31,800 bases of DNA from NCBI GenBank assembly GCA_018398765.1, contig JAHBMJ010001124.1, positions 4,567-36,366 of the forward strand. The letters run 5' to 3'. This document shows positions 1 through 10,577 of this stretch, piece after piece. The position numbers were made by a program, and so were the translations under genes. The DNA comes from Chromera velia. Taxonomy: Eukaryota > Sar > Chromeraceae. A model generated the notes under the pieces. It was not told the DNA's origin, ran no database searches, and saw nothing but the letters and a program-made list of their open reading frames with translations. The stretch's first letter is position 1. Every line of letters begins with the position of its first letter.

Positions 1-1189
1 ATCAAAGATGTTGCCTGAGCAGGGCATCCCGTAGAGTCCTTTTTCCACCAATCGAAGCTCCCCCGGCTTGATTTCGAGGGCTGCTTTTCTGAGGGTCTCG
101 TAGTCCCTGTCGTTCATGTCTTCATATGGGTTCTTGGCTGGAATGTGCGGCAGCCAATCGGGAATGATGACTGCGGCTCTCTTCTCGTTCTTGTCAGGGG
201 CAGTGAGGAACGCTCCAAAGATGTCCCCCGCAAAACGAGAGAGACAGAAAGTTAAAGAGAAAATGCAGAATATAAGAATTGCCCAGACAGAAGGTGTGCT
301 GACATAAGTGTCAACCGCTCTTTTGTCTGTGAAACCCTTTCCAAAGCATCTTGCTTTTGGCTTTCTATTCTTTGGCCTTGCCTGTTTTAGTTTATTCTTT
401 TTCATCCTTCCTTTCCTGCCCTTATACTTGCGAGGCTGTTGCGCCTCTCTGTCTCCCTAAGAACCGTCTGCCTATCGTCCTGACTGCCAATCAATTCCTG
501 CCTTCCCTTCCTTCTACCTGTTCTCTTTCTTTTCTTTCTCTGCCTGCTTGGTTTCTTTCTCTTTCCAAGTGAGTCTCCAACCCATGCGCATGATAGAGTC
601 TACTTCCTTTCTGTCGACCACCCTACCCAGAACCCCCTTACCTACAATGTTTTTCAGCCACTCGTCTCTGCATGCCTCATCGAAGTCTCCCCTCTCGACC
701 TCTTTCGGGAGCGCAGGGGTTTGCGTGGATCCCTGCTTGAAGTCGTCAGGGACTGTGAGAGGATGCTCGGGATCCAGTCCTAGGTAGAAGCAGTCGTGGG
801 GAGGAGCAAGGAAGAAGACGTTGTCTGCAGGAGGCTCATCTCCAAGGTCTGCCCCCGGAGGCCCCCCCCCCTGTGCATGTTTGTTGTTGTCCACCCAACT
901 GCCCTCTTATCAGGGCATCGGGTGCGAGGAAGTTCTCTCCGAAGAGAGAATCCTCATCATCACTGTGTTTTGGTTCGTGGTCTCTCCCATCAGGTGACTC
1001 GTCCCTTCCCTCTCTATCTCCATCTCCCTCTCCCTGAGCAGGTGCTTGATTGTTCAGACACCCCCCCACCTGTAATGAGAGAGGGGGTGAGATCTGTGCT
1101 TCGATTGCAGAAGGAATGCGACCCCCTACAATCTCGAAATAACGCAGCACATCTGCTTTGCGCACATTCGAGGAGATGCCAGAAAAATT
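1..1189 (-). pseudogene. Copia-type reverse transcriptase (RVT_2), N-terminal part, frameshifted
   Basis: Two frames share this stretch. From 1189 to about 870 the integrase frame continues through an acidic linker. After a run of ten C (862-871 on the plus strand) the coding character moves to the frame whose codon starts are divisible by 3, down to base 1. In that frame an EACRDEW segment matches the start of copia reverse transcriptase. A KARCFGKGFTDK block matches the conserved KARLVAKG motif, DIFGAFL carries the first catalytic aspartate, and KGLYGMP matches the KSLYGLK motif. TAG stops lie at 516-514 and shortly after. The YxDD box and RNase H lie off the left edge. Confidence 0.8.
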
Positions 1190-3154
1190 TCAGGTGCCAT
1201 CGGGCTGCTTTGACAGTGAGGAGACGGGGACGGTCCGTTTGAATGCCTTTCCAATTATGGCCATGGGGAACAGCTGGTTGTTCTTTCCCTGCACAAGGAT
1301 GCCTGTGTAGCATTCCTGTGAAGCTGGTGGCACATCAGCCCCATGCTGCTCTGGGACTGCTGCCTGTCCATCGGCTTGCTGCACCCCCTCACCGGAGGCG
1401 TGACCATGCACCCCCTCATTGGATGCCTCTCCTTGGACAGGGGGGGCGGGAAGAAAATCATTCTGGGAGGACTCTTCAGAAGAAGGGGGAATGGCGTAGG
1501 GCTGCTGCTGTTGCGATTCGTTGCTCTCGGGGACCCATTCAGGCCCCCTCCAACATGCCACAATACCCCTCTTCACTGGCTTGACGTAGTGGGGATGCGT
1601 GTGAATGATGTCCCACACGTCACGGTTTGGTTGCTTTCGAGTCACGACAGCAAGGTTTTTGTTCTCCTCATAGAGCCACACAACCTCGCTGCGTAGAAGT
1701 TCGATTCCACTCTCTGCAATTCGCAACACACCCATATCTCCGCAGAGAAAATGGTAGGGAGGGTCAGAGCCGAAGGTTTTCTTCCATTGGGAGGTGCGAA
1801 GCACCTTGCTGTATGTTTTGGCTCTGGTGATGCTGATCCCTCTGGCCATATGACCCCAGAGGGATTTAGGGCATGAACCAAACCGGTGCTTCCATTCAGC
1901 CCGGAAGGCACCAAGCTCTGCTCTTGCATACCTGTTTTTCCCCTCTACAAAACCCAGAGCTCCTTTGATTCCAGATGGATAGTCCAAAAATCTCATTCCC
2001 CTTCGCTCTGCAAACGCTCCAAACTCCCCCCCTCGGAATTCAGGTGCATCGTCGCAACGGATGCGTGCTGCTACTGCCTTCAGCCCTTCCTTTTGGAATT
2101 GTACTCCCCCAAACGACTCAATAAAGTCGATATGCTCTTTGAACCCCTCGACGGACTGGTTTCGTGACCTGAGGGGGTAGTCAAGGTCAAGTCCCCCCCG
2201 TTCATCAATCACCCGCATGCAGCATTTGTGAGGCCCTGCCACCTCATCATCATTGGGAAACCAGTGATCAATCTGCATGATGTCGAAGGGCCCACCCGCA
2301 TCCTCATGTCGGGTGGGTACTGGAGCTAGAGTGGGCCCCGGGATGGTTGCGTTTTTGAGGGGACACAGTCGGCACTCTGTCTCAAGCCTCTTCCAGTCTT
2401 CACTCCTTGCCTGCATCCCCCTGCAGGCCAGTGTGGGCTCTAGCTTGTCTCTGCCCACGTGCCCGAATCTCCTATGTTCTGCCCTCAGTTCCTCAAACCC
2501 GATGGTGCGCAACCCCATAGCCCACACGCTCCCCTCATCTCTCATTGCTGCTGTTACTTCGTCAGTATGGGGAACAATGACGTCTGTGAACGGAAGGTTT
2601 GTTGTGCGGCCGTCTCCCCTTGGATTGTTAACGAGGATCTCCGCTAAGAACCCCCTGGCGTCCCTCACGACTACATATGATTCCTTCCCCTCTTTTCACA
2701 AAATCGTCTCCCCCTCAGCATCATCCTGTCTCATCAGATATGGCACTGGGTCGTGCGTCAGATAGACCATGACAAAAATGACTTGCCAGCCTACCCCTCT
2801 AACTTTGTATTTCTATGCAATGCATGCGAAACGGGAGATTCGGATCTTCTTTTCTGCCTTCTTGTGCATAAGCCCAAAAGACATGTCAGACGGCCTACTC
2901 TAGACAACCATTCCTCCCAGCTCTCTCTCCCATCCTATGGGTGCCGTGGTGTATGAGTCGATGTGCATCTGACAGCGTGCAGCAGGTCTGTATTGACTGA
3001 CCGATACTGACTTGTCTAGGGGTCTCGCGTCGTCTCCAGTGGAGTCCATCATGCAGGCATGGTGCTCCTTCACATCGACAAAGAATGGTTGGGGCGCACC
3101 ATCCCTCATCCGGAATGTCATGTGTGATGTCTGTCGAATTCCTCCCTCCACACC
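1190..3154 (-). pseudogene. Copia-type Pol: protease/linker region and integrase, with in-frame stops
   Basis: Integrase inserts the cDNA copy into host DNA. From the internal ATG at 2668 the frame is open for 492 codons. It starts with a gag-pre-integrase zinc site (His65, His70, Cys99, Cys102), followed by the catalytic core with Asp134, Asp206 and Glu242. The last two are separated by 35 residues, as expected of the DDE family. The C-terminal part is proline- and glutamine-rich. The same frame continues upstream through three stops (TGA 2698-2696, TAG 2815-2813, TAG 2902-2900) into sequence that still looks coding. It ends at another TGA, 1192-1190, beyond which the frame again looks coding. 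Tandem decay by point mutation is the simplest reading. Confidence 0.85.
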
Positions 3155-3418
3155 CTGCCAATGCCAGAGAGACAGAGAGAAGGGAGATGAGTGAAGAAGC
3201 ACAGACATGCACATATTATTTCGAAAACACTCAAGAAGATGGCCTACCTTCTAAGAACCTTTTCCAGACTGGGAACGATGTCCTGCAAGTCTGCTGACTT
3301 CATATTAGTCAGGTGTGCACCCTTGACCATTCTTCTCATGTTGAGCGTAGTAGGCTGCCTTGCCATCGAATCGTCCGGGGCCACTACCTCGAGCAGCTTG
3401 CATCCCTCCATGTCCCCT
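3155..3418 (-). other. Gag-Pol junction with a frame change and an intron-like segment
   Basis: After the Gag stop, the protein-like frame shifts by one base (codon starts equal to 0 modulo 3, ATG at 3411) and runs to about 3259. From 3154 the protein-like frame is again that of Gag and integrase. The 104 bases between (3258-3155) begin GTTCTTAG and end in a long CT tract plus TTGGCAG. Removing them as an intron would join the two frames at phase 0. The other reading is a pair of compensating indels in a decayed element. A protease is expected in this part of a copia polyprotein, but I see no clear DSGA or DTGA motif. Confidence 0.4.
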
Positions 3419-4465
3419 CTATGAATGGGGGCCTCCTCTGCCTCTGGAGTTGGATGTGGATGCTAGAGGGGTGTTTGCAGTGTCCCCCTTCTTCCTGCAC
3501 ACGCGTGGCCTGTGTCCGTATTTCCTACAGATCTCGCACGTGTATGTCTTCCCCGGACAATCATTCTTCTCAAGCCATTCTGGGTCATGCCCCCCTGCCT
3601 TGCTACACTTTAGGCAATCGTTTGGGTTCATTTCTTGGCCTCTCTCTTGCCCCCCATGACCTCCTCCTCGACCTGCCCCTGAACTGCCTCTTCCCCGCCC
3701 TCTGCCTCTATTCCCCCCCCTCGGAGGGAACCCAGCGCCACCGACAAAGGCAGCCTCCTGCTTGACGACTGCGGCTTTCTTCGTCTGAGTGATATTGTTG
3801 GTGGTGGCGGTCTGCCAGGCAGGCGGACCTCCTGCTGGTTCCGTGATGATGTTGGTTTGGGTCTTGGCTGCGAGCTTCTTTGCCTCTACAATCAATTTCC
3901 CGTAGTCGGACAGATCATCTTCATCCCAATCTGTCCCCAACATCCTCTGGTTGTAGGCAGAGAAACAGGCAAACACAGCTTCCCCTCTCAAGGAATCAGG
4001 CACGTCCTTTTCTCCCTTTGAGTCCTTCATCTCCTTCTCCAGTACCTCGAAGAAGTCGACAAGAAGTTGAAACGATGCGAAATCTCGGCCGTTATCCGCA
4101 AGCATGCGCCATTCATGCGCATTCTTTTTGGATTTGGCCTTCGCAGTTTCTTCAAGGAGCTGTTTGATTTTATCTAAAAGGGCATCCCTGTACTTGATCC
4201 AATCTATCTTCAGGGTGCCAGCATGTCAGAATGTCGTGTCATGGGAGTCATTCTTTGGATCGAAAAGATGTTGGATGGACTTTCCAACAATTGGATGCTT
4301 ATGAGTTGCCGAGTAGATTCTGCTTGCCTGCCATTGTGCAATATTTTCATCAGAGGCACCGAAGAGCTTTTCTGCCTCTTCTGTTTTCGATACGCACTGA
4401 TCCCACCAGGGTTTGAAGACCTGATCATTCTGTAGAACCGGAAACGTCGATCCCGACTCACTCAT
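3419..4465 (-). pseudogene. Copia-type Gag with two zinc knuckles, interrupted by a TGA
   Basis: Gag packages element RNA in cytoplasmic particles. The frame starts with ATG at 4465 and reads into a stop TGA at 4228-4226. It continues in the same frame through a helical capsid-like part to a TAG at 3421-3419. Counting from the internal ATG at 4105, an Arg/Gly-rich stretch lies near residues 125-155. A classical CX2CX4HX4C knuckle follows (Cys190, Cys193, His198, Cys203), with a looser Cys-rich motif just before it (Cys164, Cys167, then His173). Frame and protein character are the same on both sides of the TGA, so the stop looks like a point mutation rather than a gene boundary. Confidence 0.8.
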
Positions 4466-4797
4466 TCTCTTGCTAGGTTATTATCAGAAAGAGCTAGACA
4501 CTGCTTGTCTAGGGGCGCCTTTGCCCGTGAGCGCACACAGCATTTATACGTGTTCGTTATCAGAAGGTGTGTGAAGCAAGGCTACTTCACTTCCAACCAT
4601 CAATCAAGTCTCTGACTTATCTGACTCCATCATTCTGTATTGCCGAATTACTGTTTACATGCATTTACGTACATGCAATTAATTCTGCATGCATTGATCT
4701 GCAAGATGCGTACGTGCTCGGTCATGGCTCTCTGGAGGCGCGCTGTGCGGCGGGACCGGTTGGCCGGTGCCGGCCCGCTTGCACGTTCTGCTTTTCT
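4466..4797. other. Presumed 5' untranslated/LTR side of the copia element
   Basis: No gene is visible. The segment holds a GC-rich core around 4735-4785 and several ATGCAT-type words (4655-4695). Its position immediately upstream of the Gag ATG makes it the expected place for the leader and 5' LTR. I found neither a convincing primer-binding site nor a matching second LTR, because the 3' LTR is outside the window. Confidence 0.35.
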
Positions 4798-5077
4798 GTT
4801 TTATACTAGGTGTGATTTGTAAAGTTTTAAAGCGAAATAAAGTTTAAAGTCTGGTTTGAGTCTGTGGACTCTAAAATATAACTTTTGAAACGCACTTTAA
4901 ATTTTTTTTGATATACATTGAAAAATGTTTTAAAAGGCTCAACAATCCTAAACAACACATCAATGTATTCAAACTTTTTATTCTTAAAGTTTTAAAATCA
5001 AAGAAGTTTTAAAATCTAAAGTCTGTGGTCACACTTTATTATAAAAATAACTTTACAGATCATACCTAGGTTTTATA
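4798..5077. mobile_element. MITE-like DNA transposon with 21-bp TIRs and 8-bp target-site duplication
   Basis: The left terminal repeat at 4806-4826 (CTAGGTGTGATTTGTAAAGT plus T) and the inverted right repeat at 5049-5069 match at 19 of 21 positions. Immediately outside both lies the same 8-base word, GTTTTATA (4798-4805 and 5070-5077), as a direct repeat. The interior is AT-rich with further loose inverted symmetry and has no open reading frame. Perfect 8-bp duplications are typical of hAT-like superfamilies, but the terminal bases are not a textbook hAT end, so the superfamily is left open. The element is about 264 bp and must depend on a transposase made elsewhere. Confidence 0.8.
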
Positions 5078-5394
5078 ATAAGTTCGATTCCTATAACGAC
5101 TGTTGAGATATCTGTAATATCTTGTTTCTATTCCTATTTTAAAGAATGAAGATCATTCACTATCGATAATGATTCTTTAAATTGTTTGTAATTGTTTGCG
5201 TGCGTCAGATAGTCAATTCATTCGTCTACATGCTTGAGAATGCAATCTGCGTCCACCTCGAAGTCAGCAGTCAGCATCTAGAAGTAGAAGTACAAGAACA
5301 GACTCTCTATATTAGATACTCTGCAGTCGTATACGAACACCAACAAGTAGGCGTAATGCTGAATGGCTCTTCTTTCGCGTTGCACGCCACGGAC
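5078..5394. other. AT-rich spacer between the MITE and the pirin 3' end
   Basis: No gene or RNA is supported. The stretch lies downstream of the inferred pirin stop and probably includes its 3' untranslated region. A B-box-like GTTCGATTCC at about 5084 has no matching A box and does not fold as a tRNA. Confidence 0.4.
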
Positions 5395-5832
5395 TCAATA
5401 GTTGACAGCAGGCGCAGCAATGACGAAGATGTCTGAAATTCCTGGAAGGGACTCCAACTCCTTGAATCCATCATCGGCAGCAGACAGCGCATGCGAATGC
5501 CCCTCTTCCCTTTCCTCTCCCTCTTTACCGAAGAAGGGGAGCCAGAACGGTGAGATGTCCGTCGGCCTGATCGAAGGGGACATTGAGAGGAGCGCGGAAT
5601 CGATCAATCGTTCAAAGGGGACAGTGAGAGCGCGGAATCGATCGATCGTTCAAAGGGGACAGTGAGAGCGCGGAATCGATCGATCGTTCAAAGGGGACAG
5701 TGAGAGCGCAGAATCGATCGATCCTTCAAAGGGGGGGACCAGTGGAAAGAAATGCTCACACACACGCGTACACAGGACGAGGCTACTGGCACGCAGACAT
5801 GCCGACCCTCTCTCTCTCTCTCTCTCACGCAT

Positions 5833-5868
<36 letters not shown>

Positions 5869-8800
5869 GGAGGGAGGGAGGGAGGGAGAGGGAGAGAGGG
5901 AGGGAGGGAGGGAGGGAGGGAGAGAGAGCGAGGCAGAGAAGACCGGGAGACGGAGCGGGAAAGGGAGAAGACAGAGGTGGAGACACAGAAAGAGAGTTAC
6001 TCCCTCGCTTTCTTCCTAATTGCATGAGAATCAATCCTGCTCACCTACCCACCTACCTGCCCGAAGATCGCTCTGTATTTCTCACAGAGAGCACGGCAGC
6101 CCCTTCCCTTTCCTTTTGCAGAGTGACCAGCCGGAAGGGCTGCACCTTCACGGCCTTGGCAGGCTCTCCTTTATTTGCTTTTTCCAGGCGTTCCACGCTT
6201 CCTCGCCTGAGGGGAAGAACAGAAAGATTATTACTGCCTTTTGTTATCATTGCATATAGAAGGAACCGAGCACCACCAGCGCTCCCCGACAAATACCCTC
6301 GAGAGCTCCGTGCGGAAGGAGCAGTCGCTGGGAGGGCACCACAGTTGGACCGTGCGTGCGACAACAGCGACGTCAAGGCAAAAACACAGAAGGAAAAGAA
6401 GGGAAGGCGAAGCAGAAACGAATAGGCTTTCAAAGCAAGAGGGCAGAGAACAAAGACAGACAGACAGACAGACAGACAAACAAACGGACCGAGAGACCAA
6501 CAAACAAAGAAAAAAAGAGGGAACGAACGAAGGATGCAAAGAAAGGAGGGAGGGACGAAAGGGAGAGAGAAAGAAAGAGTTGAAGGGGGGGCAGAAGGAA
6601 GGAAGCTTGAAAGGTGAGAGAGAGAAGGGGCACGCAAAAGCGAAAGGTAAGAATGCAACGAGAAAGAACATGCCGGCAAGCAAGCAAGAAAGCCAGCAAG
6701 GAAGGAACGGAAGAAGACCTAGAGGACGCAAGGAGGAGCGAAGAAGGAGAACAAACAGTCAGAGAAATCCAGAGGGGGAGACAGAGAAAGACAAAGAAAT
6801 CAAAGAGACAAACTGACCAAGAGTACATGTGAGACTCCCATCGCGGAGGAATTTCCATCTCAAACCGCTCTCCTGCTTTTTTGTCATGTGTGAGCGCACA
6901 AATCCACCCACAAGCATGTGACAGGCAATCGAGATTATGGATGAACGTGCAAAAACTGACAACAGCAAGCTGTAGCTCAAAAGAGAACTTTCAAAAAAAC
7001 GAAAAGACTAAAGCATCAGTCAAATTTTCCCTAGTATCAGGTTTGGAGTCTTGCAGTTTCCCGGTCACTGTATATGTTTGTGTTTCCGTGCGTAAATCCA
7101 AGAGATGGGTATGTCGATCAATATCCCCCTGCGGCTTTTCTGCGTGGTGGAATATTCCAAAAAGAAAACGTGATTTCGTGTATCTATGCCATGTACAGAA
7201 AGAATCGTGCGGAATGGCACGAAATGTGTATCAAACGGGGGCAGCAGACAGTCGGAGCACTGTCACGGCAAATCAACAAAATCACAACTGCGGGAACACC
7301 AATACATGAGCAGTGACAGAAACAAAGGCGATGTTCCTCCCAAAGAAAAGAAAAGAAAAGAAGCAGAAAGACAAACCAACCTGGCGGCAAACGAACGTGC
7401 AGCATGACGACATCCTGCTCTGTCTGGATTGTAGACTGAACCCCAGCGTACTCGCCCAACAGCACCCTCACCTTTCCCTTTGTACTCCTTACCCTACTCC
7501 CCCTTTCTCTTTCGCTTTCGCTTTCCACCCCTTCTGTAGACCCAGACCACTCGCCGCCTTTCGAAGTCCCCGAGGAGACCAAACGGCAGTCAGTGACAGG
7601 CAGCGTGGGTCCGAAGCCTTCACCTGCTATCTGAGCGCAAGCAGCCCGCCCACACGACTCATGACACACATGCACCAAGACGACAAGATACGGACGGAAC
7701 TGCAGAGAGAGCCGGAGGAAGCTGCGTCGTCTCCCCTCTGGCTGTCACGCTTTCTCTCGGTCTTACACCTCTCGCCCTCCATCTGCCCTTCCACACTTCA
7801 TTTCATCTGTCCTGGCCTCTCTTCTTCTCTTCTCCCTCTCCTCTCCTGCGTCTGTCTGTCTGTCTGTCTTCCTGCAGCTTGACTTTTTCGGTCGAAGCTT
7901 TTGATTGAGGGCAGTTGTAACAGCAAGCAGCTTGCATATGGGGGCGAACCAACGCTTACACCAAGCATGATCGAATCTCTCGGTGCTCTGCCTGCCTGCC
8001 TACCTGCACACGTGGAGTGTCATGACGATGCGAGGGCGGTTGAAGGACCCAAATTTGAAACAACTCCACGTGGGCGTCTTTGTCAGGAAACGTCTCAAAC
8101 ATCTCCTCGTGCTCTATCCCCCTGCCAGCAGACATCCTGAAAGAATAAACAGGAGGCATGCATGGAAGTGCATGCAGTGAAAAGGAGGGAGCGAGCGAAA
8201 TTAAAGGAGAGGGAAGAATGCGAGCAAGAGAGAAAAAGTTCCCTTTTTACTCCATCGTCGCTGCATGCGATTTTATTCTCTATCAATCAAAACAAGTCGA
8301 GAAGAAGAGGTGCAACAGAAACTGACCCCATTCACCTCAAATCTCTCGTCTCTTCCACCATCCCATCTCCCTAGGTTACCCGCCGATTCTCTCTCTCTCT
8401 GGCAAGGAAGGAGGAAGCGTTCTGCATCCGTTGCTTGGGTTTTTGATGCGTTGATATCAACCTCTTGTCAGCTTGCTCACTGTCACGCTGACACCTGACT
8501 AACTAGACAAAGAACCCACCCAAATCCTTTATTATGTAGAGAAGAACCCGACGAAAAAAAAGGACACACACAAGAAGCAATCCTTCTGTCCAACCAACCA
8601 CACAGACAGAAAGGAGGTCGGACCCCTCCCCCCCCTACAAGATGACTTCGCCTTCCTTCCTGCCTTCCTCCTACCCTGCCCCCTTTCCCTTCCCTGTTCC
8701 CTCTTTTTGTCCACTTTTTTGTCAGCAGCTGAATAAAGAGACAAAACTCCTCCAATGACTTGCCCCGCTTGTCTCAGGGGTCGCCCCCTCCCGGGATGAA

Positions 8801-10577
8801 TACACCACGCGACCAACCACTGAACGCATCCCTTCCTGTACGTGTATCTGTTCCGGCCCGTAGTGTCGTCGTGCACAAACCCCCCGTCGAGCATGTATGT
8901 CATCGTCTGCAAACACCGGAGAGTAAGGGGGATGGGGAAAAGAGAAAGAAAGAAAGAAAGAAAGAAAGAAATAGCTGTTTGAATCCAGGTTGTATCATGT
9001 TTCTTTTTTTTTGTCCGTAAAGCTGGGCACAGCTAGGTTGAGCGGGAATGAATGATTTGTCAGGGCAGGGCAGGGTGCCCGCCTGCCTTGTCTCGAGCGG
9101 GAGCTAGAAGGAGGAACGCAAAGACAGAAAAAACCGAGAAAGAGAAGAAAGAGCTAGGCAGAGGGGAGACTGATTCCAGAGAGAAACACGGGACTCCTAC
9201 TGATCAGATGACAGCAAAACAGCTAGACGGCTGAGGAAAATCAGGAAGAGAGCACATCTTTGACTTGACTGTATCTGCTTGCGTTGTTTCCCATTCACGA
9301 ACCTGAAAACCTCGGTGCGGGTGCATAGGGAATCCTGAAACGAACAAACGGAGTACAGAAAGCAACACAGAGTTATAGAAATGCACAAATCAGCAAGCAA
9401 ACATACACAGCTGTCGGTAGAAGAATTCGACGATGCAAAGAAGAAAGAGAAAAAAAAACATGAATCGTAAGTTCTGGGCCCTTTTTCTGAAACCCCATTT
9501 CTGCTGATCCAAACAAATCTCCGCCATGCAGATTCACCTTCTCCTTCGTTCCGCACCGGCTGACCGACGGACCTTCTTCCATAAAGAATCTGCAGAACGA
9601 CCGCACAGGGTCAAACCTCCGAAAGTTGTGGTCGTGATGGGCCCACATCATGAAGGGGTCACCCTCCCCCCTGCAAAATGTCCTCCATATCAAATGAGTC
9701 AGAAGACGCAGACCGACCAACGCAGGACGGCGCACGTCGAGCAGAAAAGGTGCCACAAACAGGCGAACGTGAACAGATAAACGCATTCGGTCCGCAGGCA
9801 AAAAATCGGAGATGGATGAAGTGAACGTACTGAATCAAAAAGAGTCCATGTCCGTGCGTTACTGGCAAAAGCTGCTGTTCAGAATTCACTGCCGGAGATT
9901 CCTTGGACTCAGTGTTCTTTCAAAACGATGTGCCACAAGGAAACACTGAGAGAAACTCCAGACTGAGAGGATCGGATAAAGAAGATCAATCATGCACTTT
10001 ATTCTTCGGTATCAAGAACTGAAACCTTCTTTCTGCTCCTCCTCACTTTCGTATTATACTTCTCACATCATTGAGGCGCTACGGAGAAGACTCCCAATAG
10101 GTTTTCCTCTCGTACGATTTTCTTGTTGCGCGTCTACTGAACTGTGCGGACACAGTCCCGAAGCTTCAGAAGTCGGAAAATGCAAAACCATGCAGAAAGT
10201 CGAACTTACACTCCTCCGAAGACGCGCACCAGCCCTGACCACCAAGGGATCGTGAAAGGGGCTGTGATGTTTCGCACTGCTGCAAACTCCCCTGCGTTTC
10301 CCCTCTGAGCCTTCTCCAAGGTTTCATCCGCCACCGACAACGAAACAGACTCTGCCGCGAGCCGAAAGCCTCGAGCACGTGGCAGTGAGGCTCTGGCCAC
10401 ACTCGAGAGGACAGGCCTGCGTGAGCGTACTCTACTTGATTCATTTCCAATCGGCCTCAACGCCAAGAAGAGACTGCACCTTTCCCTGTCTCTCGGGGCG
10501 TTTGACCCTGCACGCCATGCAAGCACGAGTGCCAACCAGAACAGGCCAGGCGACATGAGAAGGAGACGTCTTTGCAT
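5395..10577 (-). CDS. PIR: Pirin (cupin-fold metalloprotein), nine exons, probable plastid presequence
   Basis: Pirins are Fe(II) bicupins; some oxidise quercetin and others act as nuclear cofactors. Exons (high to low): 10577-10210, 9670-9573, 9334-9303, 8906-8818, 8136-8004, 7630-7381, 6872-6818, 6206-6057, 5566-5395. All are GT-AG and phase-matched, giving 448 residues. The 32-base third exon encodes FPMHPHRGFQ. Metal ligands by family alignment are His160, His162, His205 and Glu207, with the same spacing as human His56, His58, His101 and Glu103. The conserved VQWMSAGRGIEHEEM block spans the exon 4/5 junction. Residues 1-27 look like a signal peptide, followed by an Arg/Ser/Ala-rich transit-like stretch to about 95. 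A charged insert lies near residues 258-275. The last exon (56 residues) does not resemble the usual pirin C-terminus and is the least certain. An upstream in-frame ATG exists at 10733; 10577 was chosen because the signal peptide starts there. Confidence 0.87.
5573..5742. repeat. 38-bp minisatellite, about four copies
   Basis: The word TTCAAAGGGG recurs at 5611, 5649, 5687 and 5725, exactly 38 bases apart, with a diverged copy before 5611. Each unit carries an ATCGATCGATC core. The array lies in the last pirin intron, just upstream (in the sense direction) of the final acceptor. Confidence 0.9.
5808..5945. repeat. Compound (TC)n-(CA)n-(GA)n/(GGGA)n microsatellite
   Basis: TC repeats (5808-5827), CA repeats (about 5832-5849), then a long GA and GGGA tract to about 5930. 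It sits in pirin intron 8 and reads as pyrimidine-rich on the transcribed sense strand. Confidence 0.9.
6370..6810. repeat. Purine-rich low-complexity tract within pirin intron 7
   Basis: About 440 bases almost free of pyrimidines on the plus strand, including (ACAG)n at 6454-6478. It lies within the 611-base intron between pirin exons 7 and 8. Long open frames here on both strands are composition artefacts. Confidence 0.8.

Larger units (their letters stand above)
1..4465 (-). mobile_element. Ty1/copia-like LTR retrotransposon, decayed, cut by the left edge
   Basis: Read on the minus strand, the stretch gives Gag with zinc knuckles, then a possible protease region, an HHCC plus D-D-35-E integrase, then the start of reverse transcriptase. 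Integrase before reverse transcriptase is the copia order, opposite to gypsy. One reading frame (codon starts equal to 1 modulo 3) covers most of the element and carries scattered TGA and TAG stops. The frame changes at a ten-C run near 862-871. The end of the reverse transcriptase, RNase H and the 3' LTR lie beyond base 1. No LTR could be delimited on the 5' side. This is an old, probably non-autonomous copy; it is described as broken and no intact product is claimed. Confidence 0.9.

Noticed and set aside
1190-4465. Stop-codon reassignment (TGA/TAG read as sense)
   Set aside because: Stops within frame are limited to the decayed element; the modelled host exons contain no internal stops and end at normal stop codons.
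5080-5096. tRNA B-box-like GTTCGATTCC (also near 1697 and 30277)
   Set aside because: No A box and no cloverleaf upstream; the one near 1697 lies inside the copia Pol frame.
5573-5742. Possible CRISPR-like array
   Set aside because: The repeats are contiguous 38-base units with no spacers, in a eukaryotic intron.
5700-6858. Several 70-240-residue open frames on both strands
   Set aside because: They come from GA/CT-rich intron sequence of the pirin gene; the pirin exons in this stretch are short and well supported.
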